Assembly: GCF_018736045.1 (NCBI RefSeq)
Contig: NZ_CP076132.1
Span: forward strand, 4,015,501-4,079,500
Direction of reading: 5' to 3'
Origin: Flammeovirga yaeyamensis
GTDB taxonomy: Bacteria; Bacteroidota; Bacteroidia; Cytophagales; Flammeovirgaceae
Length of the DNA: 64,000 nucleotides
Part shown: positions 38,402 through 46,440 of the stretch, in pieces
Position numbering within the stretch: position 1 is the stretch's first letter
How the letters are laid out: every line of letters begins with the position of its first letter
Translations under genes and position numbers: made by a program
The notes under the pieces: model-generated
The model's input: only the letters and a program-made list of their open reading frames with translations
Told to the model about the DNA's origin: nothing
Databases searched by the model: none

Positions 38402-38634
38402 GTAGGCAAATCTGTTTGAAATCTGAAGAGATATAGAGTTGATGATCTTTTATTCTTAAATCACTGATTTTCTTCACATTCCAATACCTACTTTTTTGAT
38501 AAAAACCCCAAACACTTGTATTTGTTTATAGAAAAATCAGATTTCATTTTTACAATTCTGAACGAAATCTGTAGTTCCTCTTTTTATAAATTCAATTTGT
38601 TATAGACTTATTTGATAAAAAAACTTCAAAGACT

Positions 38635-38665
38635 TTTGTACTACTTTATTACATTTCTATATTTG
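38635..38665 (+). promoter_or_regulatory. Canonical Bacteroidota promoter of the SAM-riboswitch operon
   Basis: TTTG at 38635-38638, a 19-base spacer and TATATTTG at 38658-38665 match the primary sigma factor consensus TTTG-N19-TAnnTTTG exactly. Transcription would start near 38671, a few bases before the first stem of the riboswitch. Confidence 0.85.
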
Positions 38666-38675
38666 CAATTGCAAT

Positions 38676-38781
38676 CTTATCAAGAAAGGCAGAGGGATTG
38701 GGCCCTATGAAGTCTTGGCAACCTGCGCTCCTCAAAGCAAGGTGCCAACTCCCACCACGAAGGTGTTCGTGAAAAGATGAG
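38676..38781 (+). ncRNA. SAM-I (S-box) riboswitch
   Basis: The closing stem is CTTATC (38676-38681) with GATGAG (38776-38781). Between them are the S-box core elements in order: AGAGGGATTGGGCCC, TGAAG, TTGGCAACC, AAGGTGCCAA and the terminal GAAAAGATGAG. This is the class I S-adenosylmethionine aptamer. It stands directly upstream of a lipoprotein gene and metK, the gene that makes SAM, so a feedback loop is expected. The expression platform is unclear: no strong terminator stem was found, only a T6 run (38869-38874) beside the downstream GTG start, and small stems such as GTTCA-CGGA-TGAAC at 38837-38850. Confidence 0.92.
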
Positions 38782-38844
38782 TTTAACTCCATAAAATTTC
38801 ATATTCATTGCATTGCAATACTGTCTATACTGATAAGTTCACGG

Positions 38845-38865
38845 ATGAACCAAAATTTGGGCTGA
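38845..38865 (+). other. Possible six-codon leader ORF abutting the lipoprotein start
   Basis: ATG AAC CAA AAT TTG GGC TGA runs in frame with the downstream gene, and its stop TGA touches the GTG start at 38866. It may be a leader peptide for coupled translation, or chance. Only the sequence arrangement supports it. Confidence 0.3.
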
Positions 38866-39537
38866 GTGTTTTTTAGAAGTTTAAAACAGCATATTATTTC
38901 TTTTTGTCTACTGTTATTTTTAACAGGATGCTTTGAGCTACAAGAAAAGTTAGAAGTGACAGAAAGCGGAAAAGGTGATTATTCCTTTACTTTTGATTTT
39001 TCTCAGAGTAAAGATATCTTCAATATTATTTCTGCATATAAAGACAAAAACGATCAACGCATTTTTGAACCAAAAAAATACGAAAAACCTCTACAATTGC
39101 TAAGCCGAGAATTAAATACACTTCCCGGTGTGTACAATTGTAAGACTTTATTAGACTCTACCCATTGGAGGTTAGGTATTCGTTTTGCATTTGTTGATAT
39201 TCATGCATTCAATTCCGCTCTCTCGAAAATTAACCTCTCTAAGAAGGAGGAGGTTTTCATCAAAATGAAGAGAAAAAAAGCTGAATGGGTTCAGAATGTA
39301 AATTGGATGAATATCATCACATCGCAACTACCAAATTCTGAAGAATCAAAGAAATTGATGTTGCAACAAGTGGATTCTGCTTCTTACAATTTCCATTGGA
39401 ATCTGAACAGAAATATCAAAACTGTAAAATCTTATGAGATCGAACGAATGGGAACATCAGAATTGGTATTTGAAGGAAAAATTCCAAGCATTGAAAAAGC
39501 AGAGTATATCACTCAATGGAATGTAAAATTTAAATGA
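38866..39537 (+). CDS. Lipoprotein of the metK operon, function unknown
   Basis: A 223-residue predicted lipoprotein, with signal peptide [19 protein letters not shown] (Cys22) and a mature domain starting [20 protein letters not shown], a beta-rich pattern that resembles LppM/DUF-type bacterial lipoproteins that begin with a conserved strand and Gly turn. The only usable start in frame is GTG at 38866, because an in-frame TGA precedes it and the next Met is far inside; the full signal peptide agrees with this start. The gene lies between the SAM riboswitch and metK (22-base gap), so it is probably under SAM control, which is odd for a lipoprotein. Confidence 0.75.
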   Translation: MFFRSLKQHIISFCLLLFLTGCFELQEKLEVTESGKGDYSFTFDFSQSKDIFNIISAYKDKNDQRIFEPKKYEKPLQLLSRELNTLPGVYNCKTLLDSTHWRLGIRFAFVDIHAFNSALSKINLSKKEEVFIKMKRKKAEWVQNVNWMNIITSQLPNSEESKKLMLQQVDSASYNFHWNLNRNIKTVKSYEIERMGTSELVFEGKIPSIEKAEYITQWNVKFK

Positions 39538-39559
39538 GATTATCATAAATAATAGAAAT

Positions 39560-40843
39560 ATGACCTATTTATTCACATCCGAATCTGTATCTGAAGGGCA
39601 TCCAGATAAAATTGCCGATCAAATATCGGATTCAATTTTAGATGCTATGTTGGCACAAGACCCTACTTCACGTGTGGCTTGTGAAACTATGGTTACTACA
39701 GGTTTAGCTGTAATTGCTGGAGAAATTACGACAAAAGCATATGTTGAAATTCCAGATGTTGTTCGTGAGACTATCGACAAAATCGGGTACAATAAAGAAG
39801 ATTATTACTTCGCAGCTCACTCTTGTGGTGTTCAAGTAGCATTACATAGCCAATCTCCAGATATTGCTCAAGGTGTAAACGTGGGTGAAGGTGTTGATAA
39901 AGATCAAGGTGCTGGTGACCAAGGTATGATGTTTGGTTACGCTACTAAAGAGACGCCAAGCTATATGCCAATGGCACTTGCTTTCTCTCATGGTCTAGTA
40001 AAAAGATTAGCTGAAATCCGTAAAACTCAGCCTGAATTAATCGGTTATTTAAGACCAGATGCTAAGGCTCAGGTAACCATTGAATATAACGAGGACAATA
40101 CTCCTAAAAGAGTACACACTATCGTTGTTTCTACTCAGCACGATGAGTTCCCTAATAAATCAGACGATGATGCATTGGCTCAAATTGCAGAAGATGTGAA
40201 AAAACACGTTATTCCTGCTGTTATTCCAAATGCTTTGATCGATGCAGATACTATCTTCCACATCAACCCAACAGGTAAATTCGTTATCGGTGGACCTCAC
40301 GGTGATGCTGGCTTGACTGGTCGTAAAATTATTGTAGATACTTACGGTGGTAAAGGTGCTCACGGTGGTGGTGCATTCTCAGGAAAAGATCCATCTAAAG
40401 TAGACCGTTCTGCTGCTTATGCTGCAAGACACATTGCTAAAAACTTAGTAGCTGCAGGTGTAGCTGACGAAGCTTTAGTACAAGTGGCTTATGCTATTGG
40501 TGTTTCTACACCAGTATCATTGAACGTACAAACTTACGGTACTTCAAAAGTAGACAAAACAGATGCTGAAATTTCAAATATCGTTAACGAGCTTTTCGAT
40601 ATGCGTCCTAAGGCAATTGTTGATCGTTTAGGTCTTACTAACCCTATTTTCTCTCCAACGGCTGCTTACGGTCATATGGGACAAGAACCATATACTAAAG
40701 AAGTTGAGTTGGAAATCAGAAATATCGAAGAAAAAGACGGTAAGAAAGTAACGACTACTACAATCGAGAAAAAAGAAGTAGAATTCTTTACATGGGAGAA
40801 ACTAGATTATGTCGATAAGATTAAATCTGCTTTCGGATTGTAA
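39560..40843 (+). CDS. metK: S-adenosylmethionine synthetase
   Basis: Makes SAM from methionine and ATP. All three MetK domains are present in 427 residues: N-terminal [20 protein letters not shown] (residues 5-24), [12 protein letters not shown] (117-128), and the phosphate-binding [19 protein letters not shown]. It is longer than the approximately 384-residue E. coli enzyme because of insertions, including a charged segment near the C terminus ([15 protein letters not shown]). Second gene after a SAM-I riboswitch, so product feedback on transcription or translation is likely. A strong terminator follows. Confidence 0.98.
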   Translation: MTYLFTSESVSEGHPDKIADQISDSILDAMLAQDPTSRVACETMVTTGLAVIAGEITTKAYVEIPDVVRETIDKIGYNKEDYYFAAHSCGVQVALHSQSPDIAQGVNVGEGVDKDQGAGDQGMMFGYATKETPSYMPMALAFSHGLVKRLAEIRKTQPELIGYLRPDAKAQVTIEYNEDNTPKRVHTIVVSTQHDEFPNKSDDDALAQIAEDVKKHVIPAVIPNALIDADTIFHINPTGKFVIGGPHGDAGLTGRKIIVDTYGGKGAHGGGAFSGKDPSKVDRSAAYAARHIAKNLVAAGVADEALVQVAYAIGVSTPVSLNVQTYGTSKVDKTDAEISNIVNELFDMRPKAIVDRLGLTNPIFSPTAAYGHMGQEPYTKEVELEIRNIEEKDGKKVTTTTIEKKEVEFFTWEKLDYVDKIKSAFGL

Positions 40844-40870
40844 TATTTTTCTATAAATAATATTATTTCT

Positions 40871-40908
40871 AAATCCTTGTTGGTAATTTCACCAACAAGG
40901 ATTTTTTT
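40871..40908 (+). terminator. Terminator of the metK operon
   Basis: AAATCCTTGTTGGT pairs perfectly with ACCAACAAGGATTT (14 bp, 6-base loop) and runs into seven T residues, 27 bases after the metK stop. Confidence 0.92.
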
Positions 40909-40920
40909 ATTTTACGATAT

Positions 40921-43311
40921 ATGCGTTTCACTCTTATACTTCTACTCCTATTATCTAACCTAATCACTTTTGCGCAATCAAGTGATAGTTTATCTATTCA
41001 TCAAAAACCAAAAAATAGAAAAACTGTTGGCCTTGTTCTAAGTGGTGGTGGTGCAAAAGGTATTGCCCATATTACCGTCATCAAAGTTCTTGAAGAATAT
41101 GGTATTCCAATTGACTATATTACGGGTACTTCTATGGGAGCAATTGTTGGTGGATTTTATGCTGCAGGTTACACCACTGATGAATTGGAAATGTTTATCA
41201 GAGACCCTCAATTCCAAGATTGGGTATCAGGTAAAGTCAATACCGACGATCAATTTTATTTTGGTCGACAAGAAAGAGGAGCTGAATGGGTGAACTTTAA
41301 TATTGAATATGATTCCATCTATGGTTTATCATGGGATCCCACAATTATCCCTACTGGTCTACTGAATTATAACCTTTCTGCCCGCCTTTTTAAACGCTCC
41401 AAAGAAATTGATTATGATTTCGATAATCTAGATGTTCCCTTTAGAGCCGTAGTATCTGATATCTTCGAAAGAAAAGCCATTGCCGTGGGTGAAGGAGATT
41501 TAATGAGTGCTATTCGTGGATCTATGGCTGTACCATTGGTCTTTTCTCCAGTAAAAATCCAAGATAAATATGTATATGATGGTGGTATCTACAACAACAT
41601 CCCTGTAGATGTCATGAAGGAAGAATTTAATCCCGACATGGTCATTGCGGTTAACCTTGGTGCACATGATATGTTTGAAGAATATCCTTATGATAGAGAT
41701 GAAGAACTTATCAAAGGCAATGTTTTAAAGTTCATTGTCATGAATAACACCTACCCCAAAGAACTTGACGATAAAGAAGATATTTATTTAGGTGTTCCTG
41801 TTGATGAATATTCTGCAGCTGATTTCACTCCAGTAGACTCTTTGCTGGCCATCGGCGACAGGTATGCTAGAACAATGATCGACTCCGTCGTTAAAGTTTA
41901 TGGTGATGATCAACCAAAAGTTAAACCTCGACCAAGTCGTTTCAATTCGTTATATGATCCACAAGAGGAAGTGGTGAGCCATGTAAACTTAGGTGATAAT
42001 CTCAGTTTTGGTCAAAGATTATTTGTGAGAAACATTGTAAAGCCTAATCGTAGAAAAAAGGCATCCATGGAAGACCTTTACCAAGGGTACAGTATGCTTC
42101 TTTCTAATAATTACTTCAATAACCTTGATGCCTATTTTTATTACGACAGCTTAGATGATGACGCAAAATTACATATTGATGTTGTCCCAAATAAAAAGGT
42201 TCGACTAGGTGTGGGCGGTAACATTGCAACGAGAAACATAGGTCAGTTTTATGTAAATGCTCAATTCAATGTCTTTACCAGATCATTAAATACGGTAAGA
42301 GTGAATGCTATGGGTGGATCCTTCTACAACTCTTTCCGTGCTGAAGTAGAGTCCTTATATGCTAAAAGACTTCCATTCTCATTAGGAGCAGAATTTATTC
42401 ATAACCGATGGAATTATGCCAATGCTTCTGAACTCCTTTTCGAAAAACGAAATAGTTTAAACACCCTTCGAAAAGACAATTACTTTGGCGGTAAAATTAG
42501 CACAGCCCTAGGAAGACAATATAAAATATATGGTTTTGGAGGTTACTTCTGGAATGAAGACAATTATGATCAGATTTTCCTAGTGGATGCAGGTGATGGT
42601 TCCGGAAATCAAGTTTCTACCAATTTAATAGGATTAGACAAACACAAAGGTTTCCTATTTGGTGGGGCTTGGGAAGCAAATTCCCTAAACCGCAAACAAT
42701 TCCCTGATAGAGGTCGACACGTCAAAGTTTCAGGAAAATACATTCTTTCTGATAATGATTTTCAGGTAGAACTTTCAGAAAAAATTAGTGGATCAATAAA
42801 TAGAGATTGGTTTACACTTCAGGCACAATATGAACAGTATTTCAATCTTAAATTTTTAACTCTTGGTGTAAGAGGTCATGCTACTTGGTCAGATTATCAA
42901 CCATCTTTCAGTACACCTTCATCTGTGGCCAATGCACCTGCTTATTATCCTTTAGTGGATTCTAAAACCATATTTAATTTTACCTTTAGAGGCCCTCGAT
43001 TTATTGCAGGTGGTATAAAATTAATGAAATCCGTATTCACCCCTAACCTTCAATTATTAATGGAGGGACATATATTCACCACAGACACAAGGTATTCATC
43101 TGACAAATTCTCTGTTGTTCCAGAAGTGACAAAACACTCTTTTTTCTCTAGTGAAAGCACAGATTATGCCGCTTCAGGATCTATCATTTATCACTCACCC
43201 ATTGGCCCATTAAGCTTTTCAGTAAGTCACTATAACGAAAAAGACTACGAGTTGATGTTCTTATTCAACATCGGTATTATTCTTCATAATAAGAGGATGT
43301 TGGAAGAGTAA
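40921..43311 (+). CDS. Patatin-like phospholipase with C-terminal outer-membrane barrel
   Basis: A 796-residue protein: signal peptide (ending TFAQ, about 19), patatin domain (about 34-325) with the oxyanion loop SGGGAKG (41-47), nucleophile Ser71 in GTSMG and Asp220 in YDGGIYNN forming the Ser-Asp dyad, then a short POTRA-like linker region (about 345-430) and a BamA/surface-antigen-like barrel to the C terminus. This is the layout of type Vd autotransporter (PlpD-like) lipases, here with the barrel retained. It would act on phospholipids at the outer membrane or cell surface. The ATG lies 13 bases after the metK terminator, so its promoter must be inside or upstream of that region, or it depends on readthrough. 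Confidence 0.9.
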   Translation: MRFTLILLLLLSNLITFAQSSDSLSIHQKPKNRKTVGLVLSGGGAKGIAHITVIKVLEEYGIPIDYITGTSMGAIVGGFYAAGYTTDELEMFIRDPQFQDWVSGKVNTDDQFYFGRQERGAEWVNFNIEYDSIYGLSWDPTIIPTGLLNYNLSARLFKRSKEIDYDFDNLDVPFRAVVSDIFERKAIAVGEGDLMSAIRGSMAVPLVFSPVKIQDKYVYDGGIYNNIPVDVMKEEFNPDMVIAVNLGAHDMFEEYPYDRDEELIKGNVLKFIVMNNTYPKELDDKEDIYLGVPVDEYSAADFTPVDSLLAIGDRYARTMIDSVVKVYGDDQPKVKPRPSRFNSLYDPQEEVVSHVNLGDNLSFGQRLFVRNIVKPNRRKKASMEDLYQGYSMLLSNNYFNNLDAYFYYDSLDDDAKLHIDVVPNKKVRLGVGGNIATRNIGQFYVNAQFNVFTRSLNTVRVNAMGGSFYNSFRAEVESLYAKRLPFSLGAEFIHNRWNYANASELLFEKRNSLNTLRKDNYFGGKISTALGRQYKIYGFGGYFWNEDNYDQIFLVDAGDGSGNQVSTNLIGLDKHKGFLFGGAWEANSLNRKQFPDRGRHVKVSGKYILSDNDFQVELSEKISGSINRDWFTLQAQYEQYFNLKFLTLGVRGHATWSDYQPSFSTPSSVANAPAYYPLVDSKTIFNFTFRGPRFIAGGIKLMKSVFTPNLQLLMEGHIFTTDTRYSSDKFSVVPEVTKHSFFSSESTDYAASGSIIYHSPIGPLSFSVSHYNEKDYELMFLFNIGIILHNKRMLEE

Positions 43312-43335
43312 AAACTAGTGAAGAGCGGGTTTAAA

Positions 43336-43366
43336 TTAAAAATGAAAAGTTAAAAATGAAAAACGT
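43336..43366. repeat. Inverted copy of the T-rich segment of the tandem repeat
   Basis: TTAAAAATGAAAAGT and GTTAAAAATGAAAAACGT on the plus strand are the reverse complement of the ACGTTTTTCA...CATTTTTAAC segment that recurs in each unit of the array just downstream. It could fold with the first unit over a loop of about 70 bases. Confidence 0.6.
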
Positions 43367-43411
43367 AGTTAGTTAAACTATTCGTGGGTGGTTCGTGTAC
43401 CTCTCTGCCTA

Positions 43412-43797
43412 AAACGAGCGTTAGCTTAACATTTCACGTTTTTCATTCTTCATTTTTAACTACCAAAAGTATTTAAATGGAATAACACGAAAAACTTCAA
43501 AGTCCACTTACATTAAACGAGCGTTGACTCAACATCTCACGTTTTTCACTTTTCGTTTTTAACTTTTAACTACCAAAAGTATCTAAATTGAATAACACGA
43601 AAAACTTCAAAGTCCACTTACATTAAACGAGCGTTGACTCAACATCTCACGTTTTTCACTTTTCATTTTTAACTTTTAACTACCAAAAGTATCTAAATGA
43701 AATAACACAAAAAGACTTTAAAGCCCACTTACATAAAACGAGCGTTGACTTAACATCTCACGTTTTTCACTTTTCATTTTTAACTTTTCACTTAACT
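43412..43797. repeat. Tandem direct repeat array, ~110-bp unit, about 3.5 copies
   Basis: Units begin with AAACGAGCGTT at 43412, 43515, 43625 and 43736 (periods 103, 110 and 111), the last cut off exactly at the rodA stop. Each unit contains AAACGAGCGTTGACTCAAC, then CATCTCACGTTTTTCAC, a T-rich stretch, CTACCAAAAGTAT and AATAACACGAAAAACTTC. Units 2 and 3 are almost identical, unit 1 is the most diverged, so it grew by duplication. No ORF is carried. It fills the space between two convergent genes, 43311 to 43798. Confidence 0.9.
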
Positions 43798-45075
43798 TTA
43801 GTTTCTTGCAAGCATTTGCGAACGATGACTATCTAGTTTGATAAACGTAAACAACATCATTGTAAATGCCCAGAGGGAGGATCCTCCATAACTGAAGAAC
43901 GGTAATGGGATACCGATTACAGGAAAAATACCGATGGTCATTCCCATGTTAATCATAAAGTGAATGAAGAATACGCAGGAGACGCAGTAGCCGTAGACTC
44001 GTGCGAATGTAGATTTCTGTCGTTCTGCTAATATGATTAATCGTATAATTAAGGCGGCAAATAGGCCTATTGTAATTAAACTTCCAATCCATCCGTGTTC
44101 TTCTCCAATAGTACAGAAGATAAAATCGGTTGATTGTTCAGGTACGAAATTAAACTTTGTTTGTGTCCCTTCTAAGAATCCTTTTCCTGCAAGTCCACCA
44201 GAACCAATGGCAATTTTCGATTGGTTTACTTGGTAACCTACTCCTAGTGGATCGATTTTAGGGTTCACTAAAACTTCAATCCTTTTTCTTTGGTGAGGAC
44301 GCATCACGTCATACATAATGAAGTCGATACCTTCTGTAAATAGGAAAGATAGTGTACCAAATCCGACGACTAAAAACAGGAAGAGTTTACTTTTCTTTGT
44401 GTAAATAAGATAAATGATGGCAATGATAGTCATACCACCCAATAATGCTACGGCACTTAAAGTGTCTGTAACCAGTGCAGTAACAAATAAGAATACTAAC
44501 CAAAGTCCGACAGCCATAATCCACCACGGCATGCCCTCTCTGTACAACATCAAAAAGAAAGCAGCGAATACCAATGCCGATCCTGTATCTTTTTGAAGCA
44601 TTACCATTCCAAATGGAATCAATATTATTGCGACTGAGCTTAAAAATCCATCCCATTTTTCAATCTTAACGGTAGGATTATCGATATACCGGGCCAATGC
44701 TAAGGCTAAGGTAAATTTGGCAAATTCGGAGGGTTGTATTCGTATAAAACCTATCTTGATCCAAGATGTGTTACCACCTGCAGAGTGACCGAAAACCAAA
44801 ACGAAGGTCAGCATGAGCAAGGTGATGATAAATGCGGGATAGGCGATGGTACTGAACAACTTAAAGTCGACCACCATAATAACAAAGGCGATGAGTAGTG
44901 CACCTCCAATCCACATCAATTGTTTACCTGAATTGAGTGAAATAGAAAAAATACTTGTAGGGGCATCTGGCTGATAAACGGCAGCATAGATGTTGAGCCA
45001 ACCAACTATCACCATAGTGATGTAAATAAATACCGTTAACCAATCGACATTTGTTTTACCGGTGCTTTCACGCAT
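43798..45075 (-). CDS. rodA: Rod shape-determining SEDS glycosyltransferase RodA
   Basis: A 425-residue polytopic membrane protein of the FtsW/RodA/SpoVE family that polymerises lipid II glycan strands together with a class B PBP. About ten membrane helices are seen, with the family signatures GGNTSWIKIGFIRIQPSEFAK (quoted in part: SWIKIGFIRIQPSEFAK), PKIDPLGVGYQVNQSKIAIG and FNFVPEQSTDFIFCTIGEEHG, and the C-terminal GIPLPFFSYGGSSL. Its stop codon is also the end of the tandem repeat array. No mreBCD or PBP2 gene lies next to it in the window. Confidence 0.95.
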   Translation of the reverse strand: MRESTGKTNVDWLTVFIYITMVIVGWLNIYAAVYQPDAPTSIFSISLNSGKQLMWIGGALLIAFVIMVVDFKLFSTIAYPAFIITLLMLTFVLVFGHSAGGNTSWIKIGFIRIQPSEFAKFTLALALARYIDNPTVKIEKWDGFLSSVAIILIPFGMVMLQKDTGSALVFAAFFLMLYREGMPWWIMAVGLWLVFLFVTALVTDTLSAVALLGGMTIIAIIYLIYTKKSKLFLFLVVGFGTLSFLFTEGIDFIMYDVMRPHQRKRIEVLVNPKIDPLGVGYQVNQSKIAIGSGGLAGKGFLEGTQTKFNFVPEQSTDFIFCTIGEEHGWIGSLITIGLFAALIIRLIILAERQKSTFARVYGYCVSCVFFIHFMINMGMTIGIFPVIGIPLPFFSYGGSSLWAFTMMLFTFIKLDSHRSQMLARN

Positions 45076-45148
45076 TTTCTTAGGGGATCTATAAAGTAAG
45101 AAACGATATCAAATGATCGTTTCGATGAAAATCAAAAAATATAAATAC

Positions 45149-45190
45149 AAAAAAAAGTCCTCAGAACTTATAAAGCAATTCTGAGGACTT
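45149..45190 (-). terminator. Terminator downstream of accD
   Basis: AAGTCCTCAGAA pairs perfectly with TTCTGAGGACTT (12 bp, 12-base loop) and on the minus strand is followed by an eight-base T-run, 20 bases after the accD stop at 45210. Confidence 0.88.
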
Positions 45191-45209
45191 AATATAATTA
45201 GATTTCCGA

Positions 45210-46052
45210 TTAATTTTGAAGCATTTTCAAAATTGTCGTCAATTTTCTCTTTAACTCTCTACGGTTAACGATTAGATCCACAAAACCTTGTTCTTGTAAG
45301 AACTCAGCAGATTGGAATCCTTTTGGAAGATCTTTACCGATAGTCTCTCTAATTACACGAGGACCTGCGAAACCAATTAAAGCACCTGGCTCAGCAATAT
45401 TAATATCACCCAACATTGCGTAAGATGCAGTAACACCTCCTGTAGTTGGATCAGTTAATAAACTGATGTATGGTAAACCAGCTTCTTCTAGTAAAGCTAA
45501 CTTTGCTGAAGTTTTTGCCATTTGCATTAATGAAAAACCTGCTTCCATCATACGAGCACCTCCAGATTTAGAGATCATCATGAAAGGCATTTTGTTCGCA
45601 ATTGCGTGGTCAATACCTCTTGCAATTTTTTCACCTACAACAGAACCCATAGAACCACCGATGAAGCTAAAGTCCATACAGCTTACTACTAAGTCTAAAC
45701 CGTTTATTTTACCGTAAACAGTTCTACATGCGTCTTTTAGTTCTGATTTCTTTTGAGAAGCAGCAATTCTATCTTCGTAAGATTTGCTGTCCTTGAAATT
45801 CAATGGGTTTCCAGAAGTCATGTTTTCATCTAACTCTGTGAACTCATTGTCATCAAAAATGATCTCAAAATACTCTTTAGATCCTATTCGTACGTGGAAT
45901 TCATCATCAGGACAAACGTAAGCATTTTCACGAAGTTCCTGCATATGTATGATCTTGCCTTGGTTAGTTTTGTACCAAAGGCCGTCTGGTGAATCTTTCT
46001 TTTCAGATGTTGGAGTTTGTATCCCCTGTTCTTTTCTTTTGAACCAAGCCAT
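45210..46052 (-). CDS. accD: Acetyl-CoA carboxylase carboxyltransferase subunit beta
   Basis: 280 residues. The carboxyltransferase core is well conserved ([48 protein letters not shown]). It works with AccA, which is not in the window, to make malonyl-CoA. Three of the four zinc-ribbon cysteines expected near the N terminus are missing: the first pair is replaced in LWYKTNQGK (residues 25-33) and only one Cys47 remains in VCPDDEFH. I recall the same loss in other Bacteroidota AccD proteins, so it is probably lineage-typical. Monocistronic, with a strong terminator. Confidence 0.95.
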   Translation of the reverse strand: MAWFKRKEQGIQTPTSEKKDSPDGLWYKTNQGKIIHMQELRENAYVCPDDEFHVRIGSKEYFEIIFDDNEFTELDENMTSGNPLNFKDSKSYEDRIAASQKKSELKDACRTVYGKINGLDLVVSCMDFSFIGGSMGSVVGEKIARGIDHAIANKMPFMMISKSGGARMMEAGFSLMQMAKTSAKLALLEEAGLPYISLLTDPTTGGVTASYAMLGDINIAEPGALIGFAGPRVIRETIGKDLPKGFQSAEFLQEQGFVDLIVNRRELKRKLTTILKMLQN

Positions 46053-46374
46053 AAGAATATATATAAACTTGTGTAAGAATTTTAGTTTATTGTAATCGAA
46101 ATTACATTCGAACCGTAAAGATATTCATTAAGTCTTCACATAAAAAACTTATTGTATGTTTGCATAACAAAATTGTAAAGATTTAATAGTTTTTTTTATA
46201 AAAACAGTTCTTCTGAGCGGCAAATAAATTCAAAATAGTTGATTTCCAAATATTCTTTAATAATTGACAATATTTCTTCTATGCTTAATATTTAGTAAAA
46301 CTATTGATTAATGTGTTCGTATTAACATTACTAAAGTCACCAAAATTCTACTACCAATATAGGTTTAAGAGTTG

Positions 46375-46382
46375 TATATTTG
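46375..46382 (+). promoter_or_regulatory. -7 promoter element TATATTTG of fbaA
   Basis: Exact match to TAnnTTTG, the same octamer as in the metK promoter, 58 bases before the fbaA ATG. The -33 TTTG is not seen at the standard spacing. Confidence 0.5.
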
Positions 46383-46395
46383 TGGCTGCTATTGT

Positions 46396-46411
46396 TCACA
46401 CGTGTGTGTGA
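46396..46411. repeat. Dyad TCACAC-GTGT-GTGTGA in the fbaA leader
   Basis: A perfect 6-bp inverted repeat with a 4-base loop lies just after the expected transcription start and 29 bases before the fbaA ATG. It could be an operator or a 5' UTR stem that stabilises a highly expressed transcript. Confidence 0.45.
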
Positions 46412-46440
46412 CGCTATCATAAATTATTCAAATTATAATT

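Larger units (their letters stand above)
46053..46440. promoter_or_regulatory. Divergent intergenic region accD / fbaA
   Basis: A 388-base AT-rich gap. Only two signals stand out: the -7 element TATATTTG at 46375-46382 for fbaA, and a perfect dyad at 46396-46411. I found no exact minus-strand promoter for accD and no ORF. Confidence 0.5.

Noticed and set aside
38845-38868. Selenocysteine or readthrough at the TGA before the lipoprotein GTG
   Set aside because: The signal peptide is complete from GTG 38866 and there is no SECIS-like element or partner gene; a plain stop is simpler.
43412-43797. CRISPR array or integron attC sites
   Set aside because: Units are about 110 bp with no short repeat/unique spacer alternation, and there are no cas genes. 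The GTTAGCT and GTTGACT strings do not match the attC core GTTRRRY.
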